Positions 47,230 through 58,879 of a stretch of 64,000 nucleotides of DNA are shown in pieces. Source of the DNA: Septoria linicola (Eukaryota; Ascomycota; Dothideomycetes; Mycosphaerellales; Mycosphaerellaceae); NCBI GenBank assembly GCA_024114885.1, contig CP099423.1, forward strand, positions 2,232,001 through 2,296,000. The letters run 5' to 3'. The notes beneath the pieces were generated by a model. It saw only the letters and a list, made by a program, of their open reading frames with translations. It made no database searches and was not told where the DNA came from. Every line of letters begins with the position of its first letter. The first letter of the stretch is position 1. The translations under genes were made by a program, and so were the position numbers.

Positions 47230-47982
47230 TCAAGTTCTGAAGAGATCTCGAACAGGATCGAAATATCTAGTCGTGGCCACTGGTGCAGATGCGGTGCTGT
47301 TATCGGAACTCTGCTGGATAGGTTGGGGCGGTGAAGGACCACCACTGAGCTGGTTGCTGTTGGCAGCGACGTGTAGGCTAGCTGCTCGAGTCAGATCTGC
47401 GGTCGGGGAAAACTCCGCCATGGCATCTGATGTGGCGTCTGGTTCTTCGCTGTCTGCTAGGGCTCGTTTGCGGCCAGCTCCAACATTCCGGTCGTCGCGA
47501 TACCGGAATACGTGCCACACTGTTGCAAGTCAGTTGACGAAGAGTCAATGCCATTATAGCGTCAACATGATACTGACGCAGCCACCGAATGATCCAGTTT
47601 TCCTCCATGTCTCCATCGCGGTCGCGACCCAGTTCGTACATGATTCTCGTGTTTTTGCGTGCGTGCTGGAAAATGTACATGACTTCCTCATGAACAGCCT
47701 CTTCGTCAATTTGGCCGAATGTATAAGGCGGCTCAATATCAGGATCTTCTCTGAGTTGCGGTATAAGTGCCTTGCGATTTGCGGAGATGCGGCTCCATCC
47801 TTCGACAGCTTCTGCCTGCGACGAATGTGTGAGCTGCGTTGACAAATCAGTCCCAGCGACCCGCTCACTTTCATGTTGGAGTACAGGTGTCGATGGAGCT
47901 TATTCCGCTCATCGAGACCAAGTCTGTCGAAGAATCGCTTCTTCGACTCTGATTGCGCCAGGAAGCCCGCCGTTGGAGCCAT
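47230..47982 (-). CDS. Uncharacterised 213-aa protein
   Basis: Three exons (47,982-47,869, 47,815-47,578, 47,519-47,230; introns of 53 and 58 bp with GTGAGC and GTCAGT donors) join into one frame. The first 38 residues are amphipathic with a K-K-R-F-F-D-R-L-G-L motif. The middle part is alpha-helical and charged, with W-I-I-R-W-L-L-W-H-V-F-R-Y-R as a Trp/Arg-rich segment. The end is Ser/Pro/Gln-rich and probably disordered. No known domain was recognised. It is likely an orphan or narrowly conserved fungal protein. The gene model rests on splice-site quality and frame continuity. Confidence 0.6.
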
Positions 47983-50456
47983 GGTGACAGCGAAGAACGA
48001 AGAGAAAGGGGACGTGGTGGCTGCCAAGTAATGTGAAGACTGAGATCCTGAAGAGTCAGCAGAAGAGGCGGATCTGTCCAAGGTCAAGCAAGCGAGCTCC
48101 CAAGTCTGCGAAAGATTGCCTTCCCCCTCGATCGCCTGCCAAGCATCTGGAGACCCACTGTGCACTGTGCTTGTGGATCGGGAATCTCCTCTCTCCGGCC
48201 CAGCAAGGCTGCAAGCACCCTATGGGGTCAACTTCCATGCCCGCTGCACACCAGCGTGGTACCAGCTCGATAGGAGACCTGATACAGCCTACGAGAGGGA
48301 TGTACGCACATCGCACAACTGCATCGCAGTGGCTTGTCGATAGACCAGTCCCGATGCTCGGCGGCTATACCGGGTACCTAGTGCCAGATGTCTCTGGCCT
48401 GGCCGCCGACGGACCGATGCAGTAGCGTTCGCAACTCGATTGTGATTGCAAGATGACAGCCTGGAGTGCCTGGAGTGCCTTGAGACAGGACTGCAGAGCG
48501 GCTACAACATGTGCCTCAGGCCCGAAATATGCTGGAAACAGCATGCAGCGCGCGTGCTACGGCATATCCTGGCTGGCAGTTCATCACTCTGCTTCACGAG
48601 TCATGGGTAGACTGCAAGCGCAGCCCCCGCGCCTGGGCACTCGCCACCAACCATTTGCTGCCAATTTGCGGATGAGCTCGAAGCAAGCCTTCGCGTCTTC
48701 TTGCTTCAGAGAGCCAAATTCCGCATTGCTGTGGGCTTGACCATCACAGTGATAGTTTCCCAGAGCTTCGAATGTTAGACAGACTGCCAATCCTGGTTCA
48801 TGTCTCTCGACGAAGCCTCGTTCCGGGAGCCAAAGTCAACACAATTACCGCCGATTTGCTGCTTGACCAGGAATCATGCGACGGCCCAAGCCACTGCAGC
48901 TAGGTTCCCGTCACTCTGGCCACGAAAATCTTCACACCGCTTTTTTTTTAAGCTTGCGAGCAGCCTGACAAACTTGTGCGAATTTTTGATGCCTGCCTGC
49001 CGGGATGCCCAACTCTTGGCGTCAACCAAGCCAGATCTTCTTGACATAGGGCGTCCTACCTTTTGCTGGGCACGCCTGAAATTGGACTGCTCCTCTGCCG
49101 GAGAAGTACAGGATTTGTCTTAGCCAGTCACCGTCACGCTTTGGCTGTCCTTGCCCACCGGGGCCTGGCCTTCCAATATTCAAGTATCGGCCACAAGCAC
49201 GTCTGCAAATCTCTGAAGCCACGATCAATATGAATTACCTTGCGTTTTGAATGGATCGTGCCAGTGGCTATCACGCGGAGCACGGCATGGCTTTGTCGCT
49301 TGCAGGCAGCACTTCTAGTATTGCATGCTGACGAGTCGAGTGTCATGGCTTCGATCCGTCTGATCGAAGGTCCAGTGAGAGCTCACATGGAGCAATTAGA
49401 GCGAACGGCTGACGCCTCGTACGCACACTGCCTCTCTTGGTGTTGGCTCTGCGCTAGCTGTTGCTGCATTATCTTCGCATGCCATGCTTTGGGCAACAGG
49501 TTAGATGTCAACTCCTGCTTGCCAACTGGCATGTGCTTCGTCCGAGGTGGTTTCTCTGGTCTGCGTGTAGGCCGTCGGCACAAGCTGAACCCAGCAGGCG
49601 CTTCCCTGGACATTGGCAGGATAGCATGCCGAGTCCATCTCCCGTTGAGGCAAGCATTGCATTAAGGTCCATGTGAAGTATCTTTTGCTCGCCGGCGGCC
49701 ACTATCTTGGCTTGCTTGGGAAGTTCTTACTAAACATTGCTCGCTGCACTGGACAACAATACCGCACCTATTGCTCTACTGATCTTGGAATGGCTAGCTG
49801 CATGCACTGGTTTAGCCGTCGTGCCGCCTATGCTGCGCCGGCCACGCTGCGTGTGGGCCATTCGTCACCGTTACAGTGGCCGATCGAACCTTCTCATGCC
49901 GTACCTTCTCCCAACAACGTGAACACTTCGGCGCCTCACAATACTACATCACAGCATCAGTCCTGCGGGATCTTCGCATGCATGCGGGCTGGAGCGAGCG
50001 TATGCCTTGATCCAATAGTTGTACGCAGGATTGACCCCTCGCTAGCAAAGACATTGATTACGCACAGGTAGCCTTTACTGGACAAGCTACCTCCGCTGAA
50101 GCACCGCCTCATACCCACGCCGTAAAGCCTACTATAGTCACAAAAGACCGCTTGTCATTGGCGCAGCAAATCGCAAAGTGCTCCCGGAACGGATTCTGTA
50201 TCGAGCAATACGTCCCGTCTGCTTTGGCGAGGTGAGAAATTCGCTCAGGTGTGGGCTCTTCAGTACCTTCGCTGCTGTGATATCACACTGCGCAGTGTTG
50301 AGCTACGACTTGGGGCGCTTCCAATGCTTGTACTTCGGCAACTGTAGGCGCACGATCTGGCAGCCGAGCCCGATACTTGTAGCACGACAGCCCCGTGCGG
50401 GTCAGCCCCGACTCATCAACACTGATGCCAGCACTACTGTCAGCACATATCGCACA
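47983..50456. other. Long intergenic stretch, 2.5 kb
   Basis: The longest gene-poor stretch of the normal-composition part. ORFs reach 141 codons (49,240-49,665, plus) but are Cys/Trp-rich chance frames with competing frames of similar length. A T9 run lies at 48,941-48,949. Dinucleotide use is normal, so this is not RIP-mutated. I see no RNA gene. Confidence 0.4.
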
Positions 50457-50766
50457 ATGTGCTACAGCAACACGATCACATGGAACAAATGTGGTCACTT
50501 CGTGATAAGACGAGAAATGTGCGATGAAGCGGTCGCCAGATCTCCGCAAGCTTATTGTCGCAATGCCTTTGCACCCATCTTCACGGACGTTGATGAAAGC
50601 AATGGAGTGAGTCCAGGTCCGTACGTCGATTGACATCAACTAACGTTGACAGGTGTGTCCTGATCGTAACAAGGTAGGATGTCATCTTTCGTTGTGCCAG
50701 ACAACACTGATAGGTCCAAGCACCCTCCTGGACCTGGGCAGTCCGCTATGTCAGCTTGGAGCTTGA
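50457..50766 (+). CDS. Small Cys-rich protein (87 aa)
   Basis: Exons 50,457-50,606 and 50,653-50,766 (46-bp intron, GTGAGT donor) give 87 aa. The start M-C-Y-S-N-T-I-T-W-N-K-C-G-H is typical of small fungal proteins that begin with a C-G-H motif. Further Cys residues occur at C-D-E, Y-C-R-N, V-C-P-D, G-C-H-L, S-L-C and L-C-Q-L. There is no signal peptide, so it is probably intracellular and may bind metal. A second possible 40-bp intron (50,674-50,713) would give a different, longer C-terminus, but it is unusually short. A longer upstream frame from 50,178 exists without supporting features. Function unknown. Confidence 0.5.
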
Positions 50767-51941
50767 CGCTGGGCATCACAGCGACCAGCGGCGAAGGGAA
50801 CTCATGGTATCGACAACAGAATCAAGGTCAGACCTGAGCAGTGCAGCGGTTCCAGCTCAGATGGGTCGGCAACAGAAGGACAGCGTCCGAGGACGAGGAT
50901 GAAAGCTGGAGGGGAACACAGTTGGGTCCAGCGGCACTTCGAGCTTCGTGTCTACATAGACGAATCCGGACGACAATCTCGACAACGCCTGAATTATCGG
51001 GTCGACCAGTACTCTCGGGACTCCTCTTGTCTCTGCTGATCGGGGGCGGCTGTCCACCCGTCACGCACAGTCATCAACAAGGCCGAGCTGCATAGGGCTA
51101 TGCCCCCAAGGGCAGTAGCCTCACAACACGCCAGTCATTTATGCATGATGATCGATAGCTGAAGCAACGACACGAAGATATAAACGATGAACGTGGACAG
51201 GCATGAATTAGTGGGTGTGAAGACTTTTCAAGGCTAATGTGTGGTCTCTTCAGACTGGCGCTTTAGGATTTGGTCCGGGAAGCCTCGACCGAGAACGCGC
51301 GCCGCCGACGTCTTCGCGCGATCTCCATCTAACTAGCCATTGCTTCCCGCGACAATTCTCCGCATTACTGTACAGTTCAGCGTAATGAAGCCATTGATCA
51401 AAGCCTCCACGGGCTCGAAGTAGCAGCACATCCCTCTTCAATGCACGATTTCCACAACGAGCCCCCACAACATCTCCAGTGCCGGCTATTAGACTATCCT
51501 CTTCTGGTTGCCGATGACGACTATACTATCTTCATGCGACACCGGCGACGGCTTGGCGAGCCCTCAGCTCGCGTGGTGTGCTAGCCCGGCTCCAACAGGA
51601 AGAAGCCGACTACTGCTGCATAAATTGCCGGCACTTTTTTACACGGAGCGTTGGCCAGCTATACCATTCACTCGAAATGGTGAGCCGGCGCAGCATGGCT
51701 GAGGATGCTTCGCGCTACGGCTATGTGATGGATCCCATAGATTCGCTGGTATTGCGACGCGCGGAAGGCCACAGGTCGATATGAGAGCAACCAAGATCGT
51801 CGTGCTGCACGGCGCGGCTTCGCTCTGCAGTCTATGAAGTAGTCGTCTGCGTATTGCAAGCTACTGCCATGCAGAAGATCGTGTCACCGCTGTGCGTCAT
51901 GAAGTCCGTGGAATTGGTAGGTTGAGAGCGATATACACGTT
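50767..51941. other. Intergenic, 1.2 kb
   Basis: Between the small Cys-rich gene and the 3' end of the Zn2Cys6 gene. Only short conflicting ORFs; nothing supported. Confidence 0.4.
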
Positions 51942-52937
51942 TCAAGCTGGGCTCTTCTCAGCCTGGAAACTACTGGCGGCAGAGCTCTTTAGTCGTCGTT
52001 TGGCTGGCTCACTATCAAATGGTCAGCTTCGTCAACCCGAGTGTCTGGTAGTCCAGTGAACTTACATTTTGCAGGGTCGCTGTGCCTTCTTGCATTGCAG
52101 ACATCCCTCCGGACCAGGCTCGCACTTGATTTTCTTCTTTCGGCAAGTGGAACACGCGACCGACAGTCGCTTGCGCAGGATTTTGCTCTGCGTGAGGTTG
52201 AGTGGGTCTTGGAAGATGTGAGTTGGAATAGAATATCCCCCAGCGTACATGTGGCAGGGCCCTCTGCCTGGAATGTACGAGACTCCTTCGTATGAGGATG
52301 CTGCTTGGTAAACATATGTCGCTGGAGCCAGATCGGATGTGCCGAAAAAGGCTGGTGGTAGCTCATGCGGTGATGTCGCTTTGACATGAGGCATTGGCTG
52401 TAGCAGAGACGAAGCAGATGTCTGCGAAGCTGTTGGACTCGTCGAGAGAGACGGTGTTCTGCTGGGGAGAGTGGCGTCCTGAGGTGAACACAAGTTCTGT
52501 ATCGAGATGGGGCTTGTTTGGGATGAGGATCTTTGCTGTGGTGGTGCGATGACTAGTGGAGCTGGAGCCATTGCATCTGTCCGACCCATGAATCCAGGCC
52601 TGCAAGACGTATCGAAATAGTTAGGGCCCGCGACCGAATCTCGACGAAGCTCATTGTAGGTTGGCGTCTTTCGTCCGTCGGCCATGTTAGGGTTGATGAG
52701 CAGCTTCGATGCAAACAAGTCATTCAGTCCTGGCAGCCGGAGGCTCTGAGAAGGCTGTCCAGAGCCATTCTGGAGTCCAGTTGGTGTTGTGGACTGAGTT
52801 CGTTCTGCTTGAGCCGCCCTTTCTCTTTCGGCCGCCTGTTGGATAGCACGATCATAGTCCGAGGTTTGATATGGCTGATACTCAGACGATGTAAAGACGC
52901 GGGTGTTAGTCGACTGGTGCGACATGGTGGAGAACAT
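51942..52937 (-). CDS. Zn2Cys6 protein with C-terminal zinc cluster
   Basis: Exons 52,937-52,066 and 52,011-51,942 (54-bp intron, GTAAGT donor) give 313 aa. Residues 1-250 are Ser/Pro/Gln/Thr-rich and disordered. At about 262-289 lies a complete zinc cluster with spacing C-x2-C-x6-C-x6-C-x2-C-x6-C and the basic stretch R-K-K-K-I-K between Cys 2 and 3. A basic tail (E-P-A-K-R-R) follows. In most fungal Zn2Cys6 regulators the cluster is N-terminal and followed by a dimerisation coil and a fungal-specific domain. Here it is near the C-terminus and both are absent. It presumably binds DNA in the nucleus; targets unknown. The frame runs cleanly to its stop, so no larger gene is implied. Confidence 0.85.
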
Positions 52938-54330
52938 CTTGTGGAATGGCGATGGAGGTCGAAACTGGAGAGAGGCGGGTGGTACAGCAGGTTCATGTAC
53001 TCAGCTCTACGAGGAGCCTTGAGGTGCCTGAATTGGCTCGGAGGGTGCATGCAGCCAAGCGAGATCTCAGTCGAGCCAGCCTACTCTCATCGGGGCGGCC
53101 TCTCTTTCCTGACAGCGGGCGACCCACCTCAAGATCCACATCGCAAGCTCCGCGTGCTGGACCGCGGTAGCTTCACGGCGCTTGTAGATCAAGTGGGCGA
53201 GCCATGCACCATCATGTCAGCCTCATTGGGGCACAAGCATGGTCTGTACAATCAACTCTTGCGCAGCTACGATTGCAAGACAACCATGGCCAACAAAACA
53301 ATCATGCATTGTCTAGGGTATTGATGATTAGCTCTGTCCACCAATGCTACTGCTTGCACGATTGATCTGCAATAGCCAATTCCGAGGATATCCAGCAGAG
53401 CAATCGCGCGTTGACCCTGTGCAAGGTCACAAACACGTCACAACCAAGGTTTGCGGGCAGTGTGCCCGACTGCACAAGCGGAAAGACAAGATCAGAGTGA
53501 GTTTGCGGATCGGGGGCGTTACACGCAGCGTGTACCTCTTGGCATCAACCAGGCGATCAGCACACGGTACGGGAGGATCGCGGGTCGGTCGCTCTCCTCA
53601 GCTCCCCGCGTCCACATAGTGGCCGTTATTTTATGACTTAATGCAACATCAATCAATAATGTTGGGACGTCGTGGAACGACCTGGAACCGCCATGTGCTG
53701 CTTCGTGCAAACGGTCGTACCTTGCAGTCGGCACTCGTGAACGGAGGTGATTGTAAGACCCGTGTGCCAACTTCGCCAACAGTTCCTGATTGAGCACCAA
53801 TACTGTCTCGGCTGAGCCAGCGGCACGACCATCTCAAGGGCGGACATCAGATCTCATCACCTTGATGTGTTCAGGCTGTGAGACATGACTCGGGCTATCG
53901 ATGTCGGCACCGATGAGCTACGTCTGGAGTTACGAGACGTCGAAGACGACGCCTTTGCCACATTGGGCAATTGCGTGTCGCAATTGCGAAAGCATGTAGT
54001 TGGGTCGACTAGCAAATGAGCTGTCTGGCTGCATTCAGCGGCTAGTCTGGCTAGTCGCGCATTGTGTTTTGAAATGGACCTAGTGCAGTATGTTATGCTC
54101 GACCCAGTACCAGGGCTATAGTATTCACTGAAAAGCCGTGAGTAGCAAATTTGGCATGCAATTTCCAGGGTATGCACACAGCAAGCCGTGTACACAGAGA
54201 CCGTGAATTAGTATGCAACACAATCTTCGAGCGCCTCAGCCAGTATCAAACAGCAAACTTGCGCAGGAGATATAAGCTTGCAGCTCATGCCGTTACGCTC
54301 ATGCATAGATCGCATAAGTGCACGACCGAC
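52938..54330. other. Intergenic, 1.4 kb
   Basis: Divergent upstream region between the Zn2Cys6 gene and the HAD/UPRT pseudogene. ORFs here are shadows or chance frames. Confidence 0.4.
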
Positions 54331-56340
54331 ATGGCAAACACAAAACTAACAGTGGTAGACCTTTACGGCGTTCCAAGCTCTGGCAAGACCTACCCCAAGG
54401 ATGAGCTCAGGCTTCTTCTGGGAGAAGACGACTACACATTCTATGATGGGTCTGGGGTCAATTGCGCCGTGTTCGCTGAAGGTCTCGATTGTTTTCAAGA
54501 AGTTGCTGGACACTGAGAAAGTCGCCATTCGTGAAGCTGCAGTCACACAAATAGTTGAGGATTGTGCGAAAAGCGGCAAGATAGGAGTCGTTACCAGCCA
54601 CTTGACTTTCTGGTCGCAGAACGAGGCCGTGCCAAACATGGTCTTCACAGCAGCTGACGCCGCCGTTTACACTCACATCATCTACATCAACACGTCTGCT
54701 TGTCGCATCAAGAGCAGCGTCGTCATGACCAAGAGCGTGAAGACAGAGCTGATGATTCGACCGACTTCATCCAGAGGCATCGACACTCCGAACTAGAAAA
54801 GCTCTCAAAGCTGCGCATGCAAAGTTACATCGTATACACTGACATCTAGGTGAGAAGCCACACGGCTTCGGATGCTCCATCATCGCTCCGATTGCAAGCG
54901 GCCCGGTTTTCTCCAAGCTTTGGTTGCCGTATCAGGAGAAGGACGCAACCAGCGGGCTGCTTTGGCTAGGCTCCGCGAGCAGCTGGTCAGTAGCCGCAAT
55001 TCCTTCTCCTAGGACACCATGGTTGTGATCGATAGAAACAAGACTCTTGCTCCGTATGATACAGGTAAGACGTTCTGGACGATCCTCGATGAAGTCAACA
55101 GCAGCGTCCTCAGCGACCTTTTCCCGAGCGCTTTGTGCCACCCGTAGGAAGCATCCAGCAGGCGATGCTATACTATGAGCAAGTGAATCCAGATAAATAT
55201 CACCAGGTATGTACTCAGATCGCTGCTAGTGTGGTGCTCTATCCAGATATGGAAGCACCTGCATACGGCCGCAAGCTCTAAGGACGTCGGCGTCGTGGTA
55301 GCGATCTGTGCCCTCCATGTGATCTGGGAGCTTGTTCTCTGTACCACAAAGCTCCCCGCAAGCACTACCATCGTTGGCGCCACAGACTGCAGAACGGCTA
55401 CGTGGTCACGTCCAAGCTCATGCCCGCAATCGTCAAGCATCTTCGGCACAGTACCATGCTCACGTTTGCGCCATGGGAGACAGCCCACTGGATGTTCCCA
55501 TGAGCAGCCGACCAGGGCATTGTTGCGGCTGGCGTTATTACCCTCTGCAGTCAGTCCATGGCGAGCAAGGTGAAGTCAGAACTGCTTGTCGAGGCAATTG
55601 CACCTCAAAAGATTCATCAAGTTCTCCTATCAGGAGATGTGCAGCTACTGGACATTTCTGAGTTGACTGCCGCATCACTGGGACACTTGAGACTTGCCGC
55701 TGGTACCGTAAGACAGCTTGACCTACAGAGCGCGAGCAGTAAGACCGCAGCCAAGGTCTTGATGTCCGCGACCCGTGATGCTAACGTTTACGGCCGGGCG
55801 TTGCAAGAAGAGCATCGCAAGATAGGGTGGTACCTTACCACGGAGTACGTGAAAGAACTGATCGGCCTTGAGCAGTTCAAGCGATCCCACGTTCACGGCG
55901 GTCATACCATCAGCCATTGTTTGCTCGGCGGAGCCAGAACCAGCATAATCGCTCTCATTCATGGTGGTGAACCGATGGCGTTTGGAGTGCACGATGCCAT
56001 CCCTGAGGCCACATTCCTTCACGCCAGTGAACCAGCTGACATTCGCTTACACCACATCGAGGGTCAGGAGACAATCATTCTGGTGGACAGCGTGATCAGC
56101 GGCCGCAAGAGCATCACGGAGCATGTTAATCGTATCCGCAGCTCCGGCTTACCAACTCGTATTGTGGTCGTTGCAGGCGCGGTTCAGGAGAAAGCAGCTC
56201 AGGAGCAAGGCCTGGTGAAGCAGTTGTGCGGTTACGGTAGATTTTCGGTCATCGCACTTCGCACATCTGCTAACAAGTACACGGGAACACGCGGTACAGA
56301 TACGGGTAACCGCTTGTTCAATACCATCGCATTGGATTGA
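54331..56340 (+). pseudogene. Broken P-loop/HAD/uracil-phosphoribosyltransferase-like fusion gene
   Basis: The intact fungal family has three parts: a P-loop kinase-like domain, a HAD phosphatase-like domain and a UPRT-like domain. All three are recognisable in order. The P-loop is at about 54,349-54,390 (L-Y-G-V-P-S-S-G-K-T). The HAD motif is at about 55,020-55,060 (V-I-D-R-N-K-T-L-A) and its second motif at about 55,280-55,330 (V-G-V-V-V-A-I-C). A full-length UPRT-like frame lies at 55,558-56,340, ending G-T-D-T-G-N-R-L-F-N-T. The frame changes at about 54,495 (TTTT run), the P-loop part ends at 54,796, TAG stops the HAD part at 55,146, and further shifts occur near 55,255 and 55,500. The second HAD acidic residue is replaced by Asn. 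The last 260 codons could still be expressed on their own. Confidence 0.8.
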
Positions 56341-57002
56341 GGTCTAGCCTGGACGCGTGGAACGAACTGGAAGTCCGCGTGGGCTTGTACTGGCATGCAT
56401 GAGGCTTCCAGCTAAGCGTTGTGGCGTGAGCGTACCACTTGCCGTATGTTGTTGTCCGTGAGCACTACCATGCGGCAAGAACTTTCGTAGAACCGAATTC
56501 GGGTCTGAGTTTGTTGCCAAAGACACGTATACGGCTGCGCGAACGTTCTGGTCGATCAGTCTTCGTGTTCATCGTTGAAAGTGGTGTTTCGCAGGTTTAT
56601 GGCTCTCGGGAATCGATAGCATCAGTCGCTCCGTTTGTGCTCCCCACTAGTCGCTGATCACTTCCCTCTTTGGGATATATGCCGTTTCCACCACCATCAT
56701 CTCAAACGAAAATGCTTGACGCCTTCGCGTGATCCTTCCAAGCAGTTTAGCCGTGTAGAGTCGAGACCAGTACTATGGCTTGTTGATGGGCTGTACTGTC
56801 AAGGAGAACTGTAACTCGCTCAACGTTCGCAGTAATTTCGCATGTCTTCCACACACCTCCACGAGGGAGCTGGAGCCAAAGGATCGTGCCACGCCCGACG
56901 TTGCATCAATAGTAATTTTGGAGTACCACGAGGGCACTCGGCCAACATGCACGGCAGGCCAACTTGCACGGCAAGGAGCAGACTCCGAGGCGAAGCGTCT
57001 CA
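56341..57002. other. Intergenic, convergent ends
   Basis: About 660 bp between the UPRT frame and the 3' end of the next minus-strand gene. Nothing supported. Confidence 0.45.
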
Positions 57003-57391
57003 TCAGTCCGCGTCCTTTGTGTCTTCAGCCTTTGCACCCGTGAGCTTCTCTTCCGTGTTCTCCTTCATCGCTCTCTCCTCCTTCTGACGACGCTTGACCT
57101 TTCCCGGCTTCTTCGCACTCAGAGGTCCGTCGGCATGTTTGTTCTGAGGGAGTTGAATCAGTCTTTGCCATTCAAACATACAGCCCTACCCACCTTCCAC
57201 ATTCCGCCATAGCGGTAGTGAGGAAACTGCGTTTCGAAGCCTTTTGCATCTTCTTGCCCTCCTGATACACTTCTCCAGCACTCGCCCGGGCAGACCATAT
57301 GCCACTTACCAGACTCGTCGATCTGACAGCGTACGAGTACTGGTCGGGGTGTGTTGCACAACGTGCACGGCTTGTTGTGACTGTCGCTCAT
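57003..57391 (-). CDS. Small Cys-motif protein, probable zinc binder
   Basis: Exons 57,391-57,194 and 57,143-57,003 (50-bp intron, GTGGGT donor) give 112 aa. The N-terminal half has C-T-L-C, V-R-C-Q, W-H-M-V-C and P-G-E-C-W, the spacing expected of a small treble-clef-like zinc site, with H-Y-R-Y-G-G-M-W-K after it. The second exon is highly basic and acidic (K-K-P-G-K-V-K-R-R ... E-E-K-L), probably a coiled or nucleic-acid-contacting tail. It looks like a conserved small fungal protein; I cannot name the family. A longer upstream extension (to 57,610) is in frame but lacks an intron-free, protein-like pattern. Confidence 0.75.
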
Positions 57392-57664
57392 GATGCTATC
57401 TGATTTGTCGACTTTCCTTGGTCGAAGCGTTATATGTCTTGGGACGGCATCGATGTTGGGAGAACATAATTTACGGTTCGTTGTTCTCTCTTCCCGATGA
57501 CGTTGTTGATTTTGATTGTGTACGACCAGGACTGCGGTATGCATTGTACGCTGCAAGCCGAGCGAAGAAATTGTGTCGTGCACATGGTAGACCGTACTTC
57601 CCAGGCACAAGATATTGAGCTCAGCCTCGAAGGTGTATGGTTTACAGCGGAAGCATGCGACCTC

Positions 57665-58660
57665 TCATTGACCTGTTGCTGGCAAGTTGACTGGCTGCTG
57701 CACACCCTTTGGCGGCGGTTGGGCTTCCTCCTCTTCTAGAACTTCTATCACCTCCAAGCTTGGCCATTGTGCCCTGAGCTGTTCTGCGAGGTACATGATG
57801 CCCCATTCTTCGCAGGCTCGATGACCAACACAGAATGCTGGCATATTGACTTCCTTGATTGCTGCCAGACCATAGTCTCTAGCAGCGCCAGTCAAGTACA
57901 AGATCGAACTTCCATCCGACGCAGGATCTATCCACTGCTTTTCGCGAGCAGTGTTCAACACACGGCGGACTTCGTCCTCGTGGAAGGCATTCATGATAGC
58001 CACAACAGAGATTTTCGAGCCAGGCAACATATCTCCAGAGGCAGTCTGATCCGCAAGGTGAGGCTGGTGCAATTCTCCCACGCCATTGAACTCGGCCAAG
58101 ACCTTCTGGGCGATTGATGTCACGGGCATCGATTCATTCAATCTGGCCACAAGACCAATCTTGCGATCAGGATTGTCCTTGTAGCCTTGAATGCAAGCTG
58201 CACTGTCCAGGTCCAGCTCAAGGTGACGTGCGAGAGCAACATTCCAGCCCACTGTTAGGTGCTCGTCGAACGAAGCATGACTCGCCAGCACGAGTGAGCC
58301 TTTCCGAACTGCTCTGCGGTCAAGATTCCATGGCCTGTGGAGAAATGAGAGCGGGGCTGAATGCCGAGTGGGGTCACCAATTGCCTCGTAGAAACCGTTT
58401 GTAGGAGTGATGCTGAGCACTACCGCCGTTGTGGGCCGAAGTGATGGATTGTACGCTGGGTGTCTTGGACTATGCCATAGCCATGGCACTTCTCTGACAC
58501 TTCCAGATGGCGGCAGAAGTCTCTGCAGGAATGTCGTGATCTCGGTATGCGTAGGCTGGGGGAGAAGAGGCATTTCGTATATATGATCAGACGTGATGGT
58601 CTTACCATTATGGTGATAGACACCGCGAGCAAGTTGGGGTGGATGTGTTTGCGACTGCAT
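57665..58660 (-). CDS. NIF3-like (DUF34) metal-binding protein
   Basis: The frame from ATG 58,660 gives 331 aa; an inner ATG at 58,573 gives 302 aa and may be the true start. NIF3 proteins are widely conserved toroidal metal-binding proteins whose cellular reaction is not settled. Family features are V-L-A-S-H-A-S-F-D-E-H (metal-site H and D with the following G-W-N-V-A-L-A), R-K-I-G-L-V-A-R-L, S-V-V-A-I-M, a predicted metal block I-L-Y-L-T-G-A, and C-V-G-H-R-A-C-E-E-W-G-I-M-Y-L-A near the end (the H...E pair). It lies upstream of, and on the same strand as, the Cys-motif gene, with a 273-bp gap. A GTAAGA site inside the 5' region (near 58,608) leaves the 5' structure uncertain. Confidence 0.8.
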   Translation of the reverse strand: MQSQTHPPQLARGVYHHNGKTITSDHIYEMPLLPQPTHTEITTFLQRLLPPSGSVREVPWLWHSPRHPAYNPSLRPTTAVVLSITPTNGFYEAIGDPTRHSAPLSFLHRPWNLDRRAVRKGSLVLASHASFDEHLTVGWNVALARHLELDLDSAACIQGYKDNPDRKIGLVARLNESMPVTSIAQKVLAEFNGVGELHQPHLADQTASGDMLPGSKISVVAIMNAFHEDEVRRVLNTAREKQWIDPASDGSSILYLTGAARDYGLAAIKEVNMPAFCVGHRACEEWGIMYLAEQLRAQWPSLEVIEVLEEEEAQPPPKGVQQPVNLPATGQ

Positions 58661-58879
58661 CCTGGCGAGTGGATCGTGACAGTGACAGGTTGATTTGTCC
58701 GGTGTTACTGTGTAGCGCGCCGTACTCAGCAGCGCCAAGGTTGCCTTGTTGATGTTGACATCGATCAAGCTTAGACGACCATGATCGCGGTGGAAGCGGA
58801 CGTCCTTGGTATGGTTGAAATATCTATTTCGACTGGTGTCTAGAGTTCTGGAATCTTTCTGTCTCGCGAGCACTCTGAA

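Noticed and set aside
47120..47842. 240-codon plus-strand ORF
   Set aside because: It overlaps antisense the spliced 213-aa gene, whose splice sites and frame continuity are better support.
49240..49665. 141-codon plus-strand ORF in the 2.5-kb gap
   Set aside because: Cys/Trp-rich, no start context or domain, and other frames of similar length overlap it.
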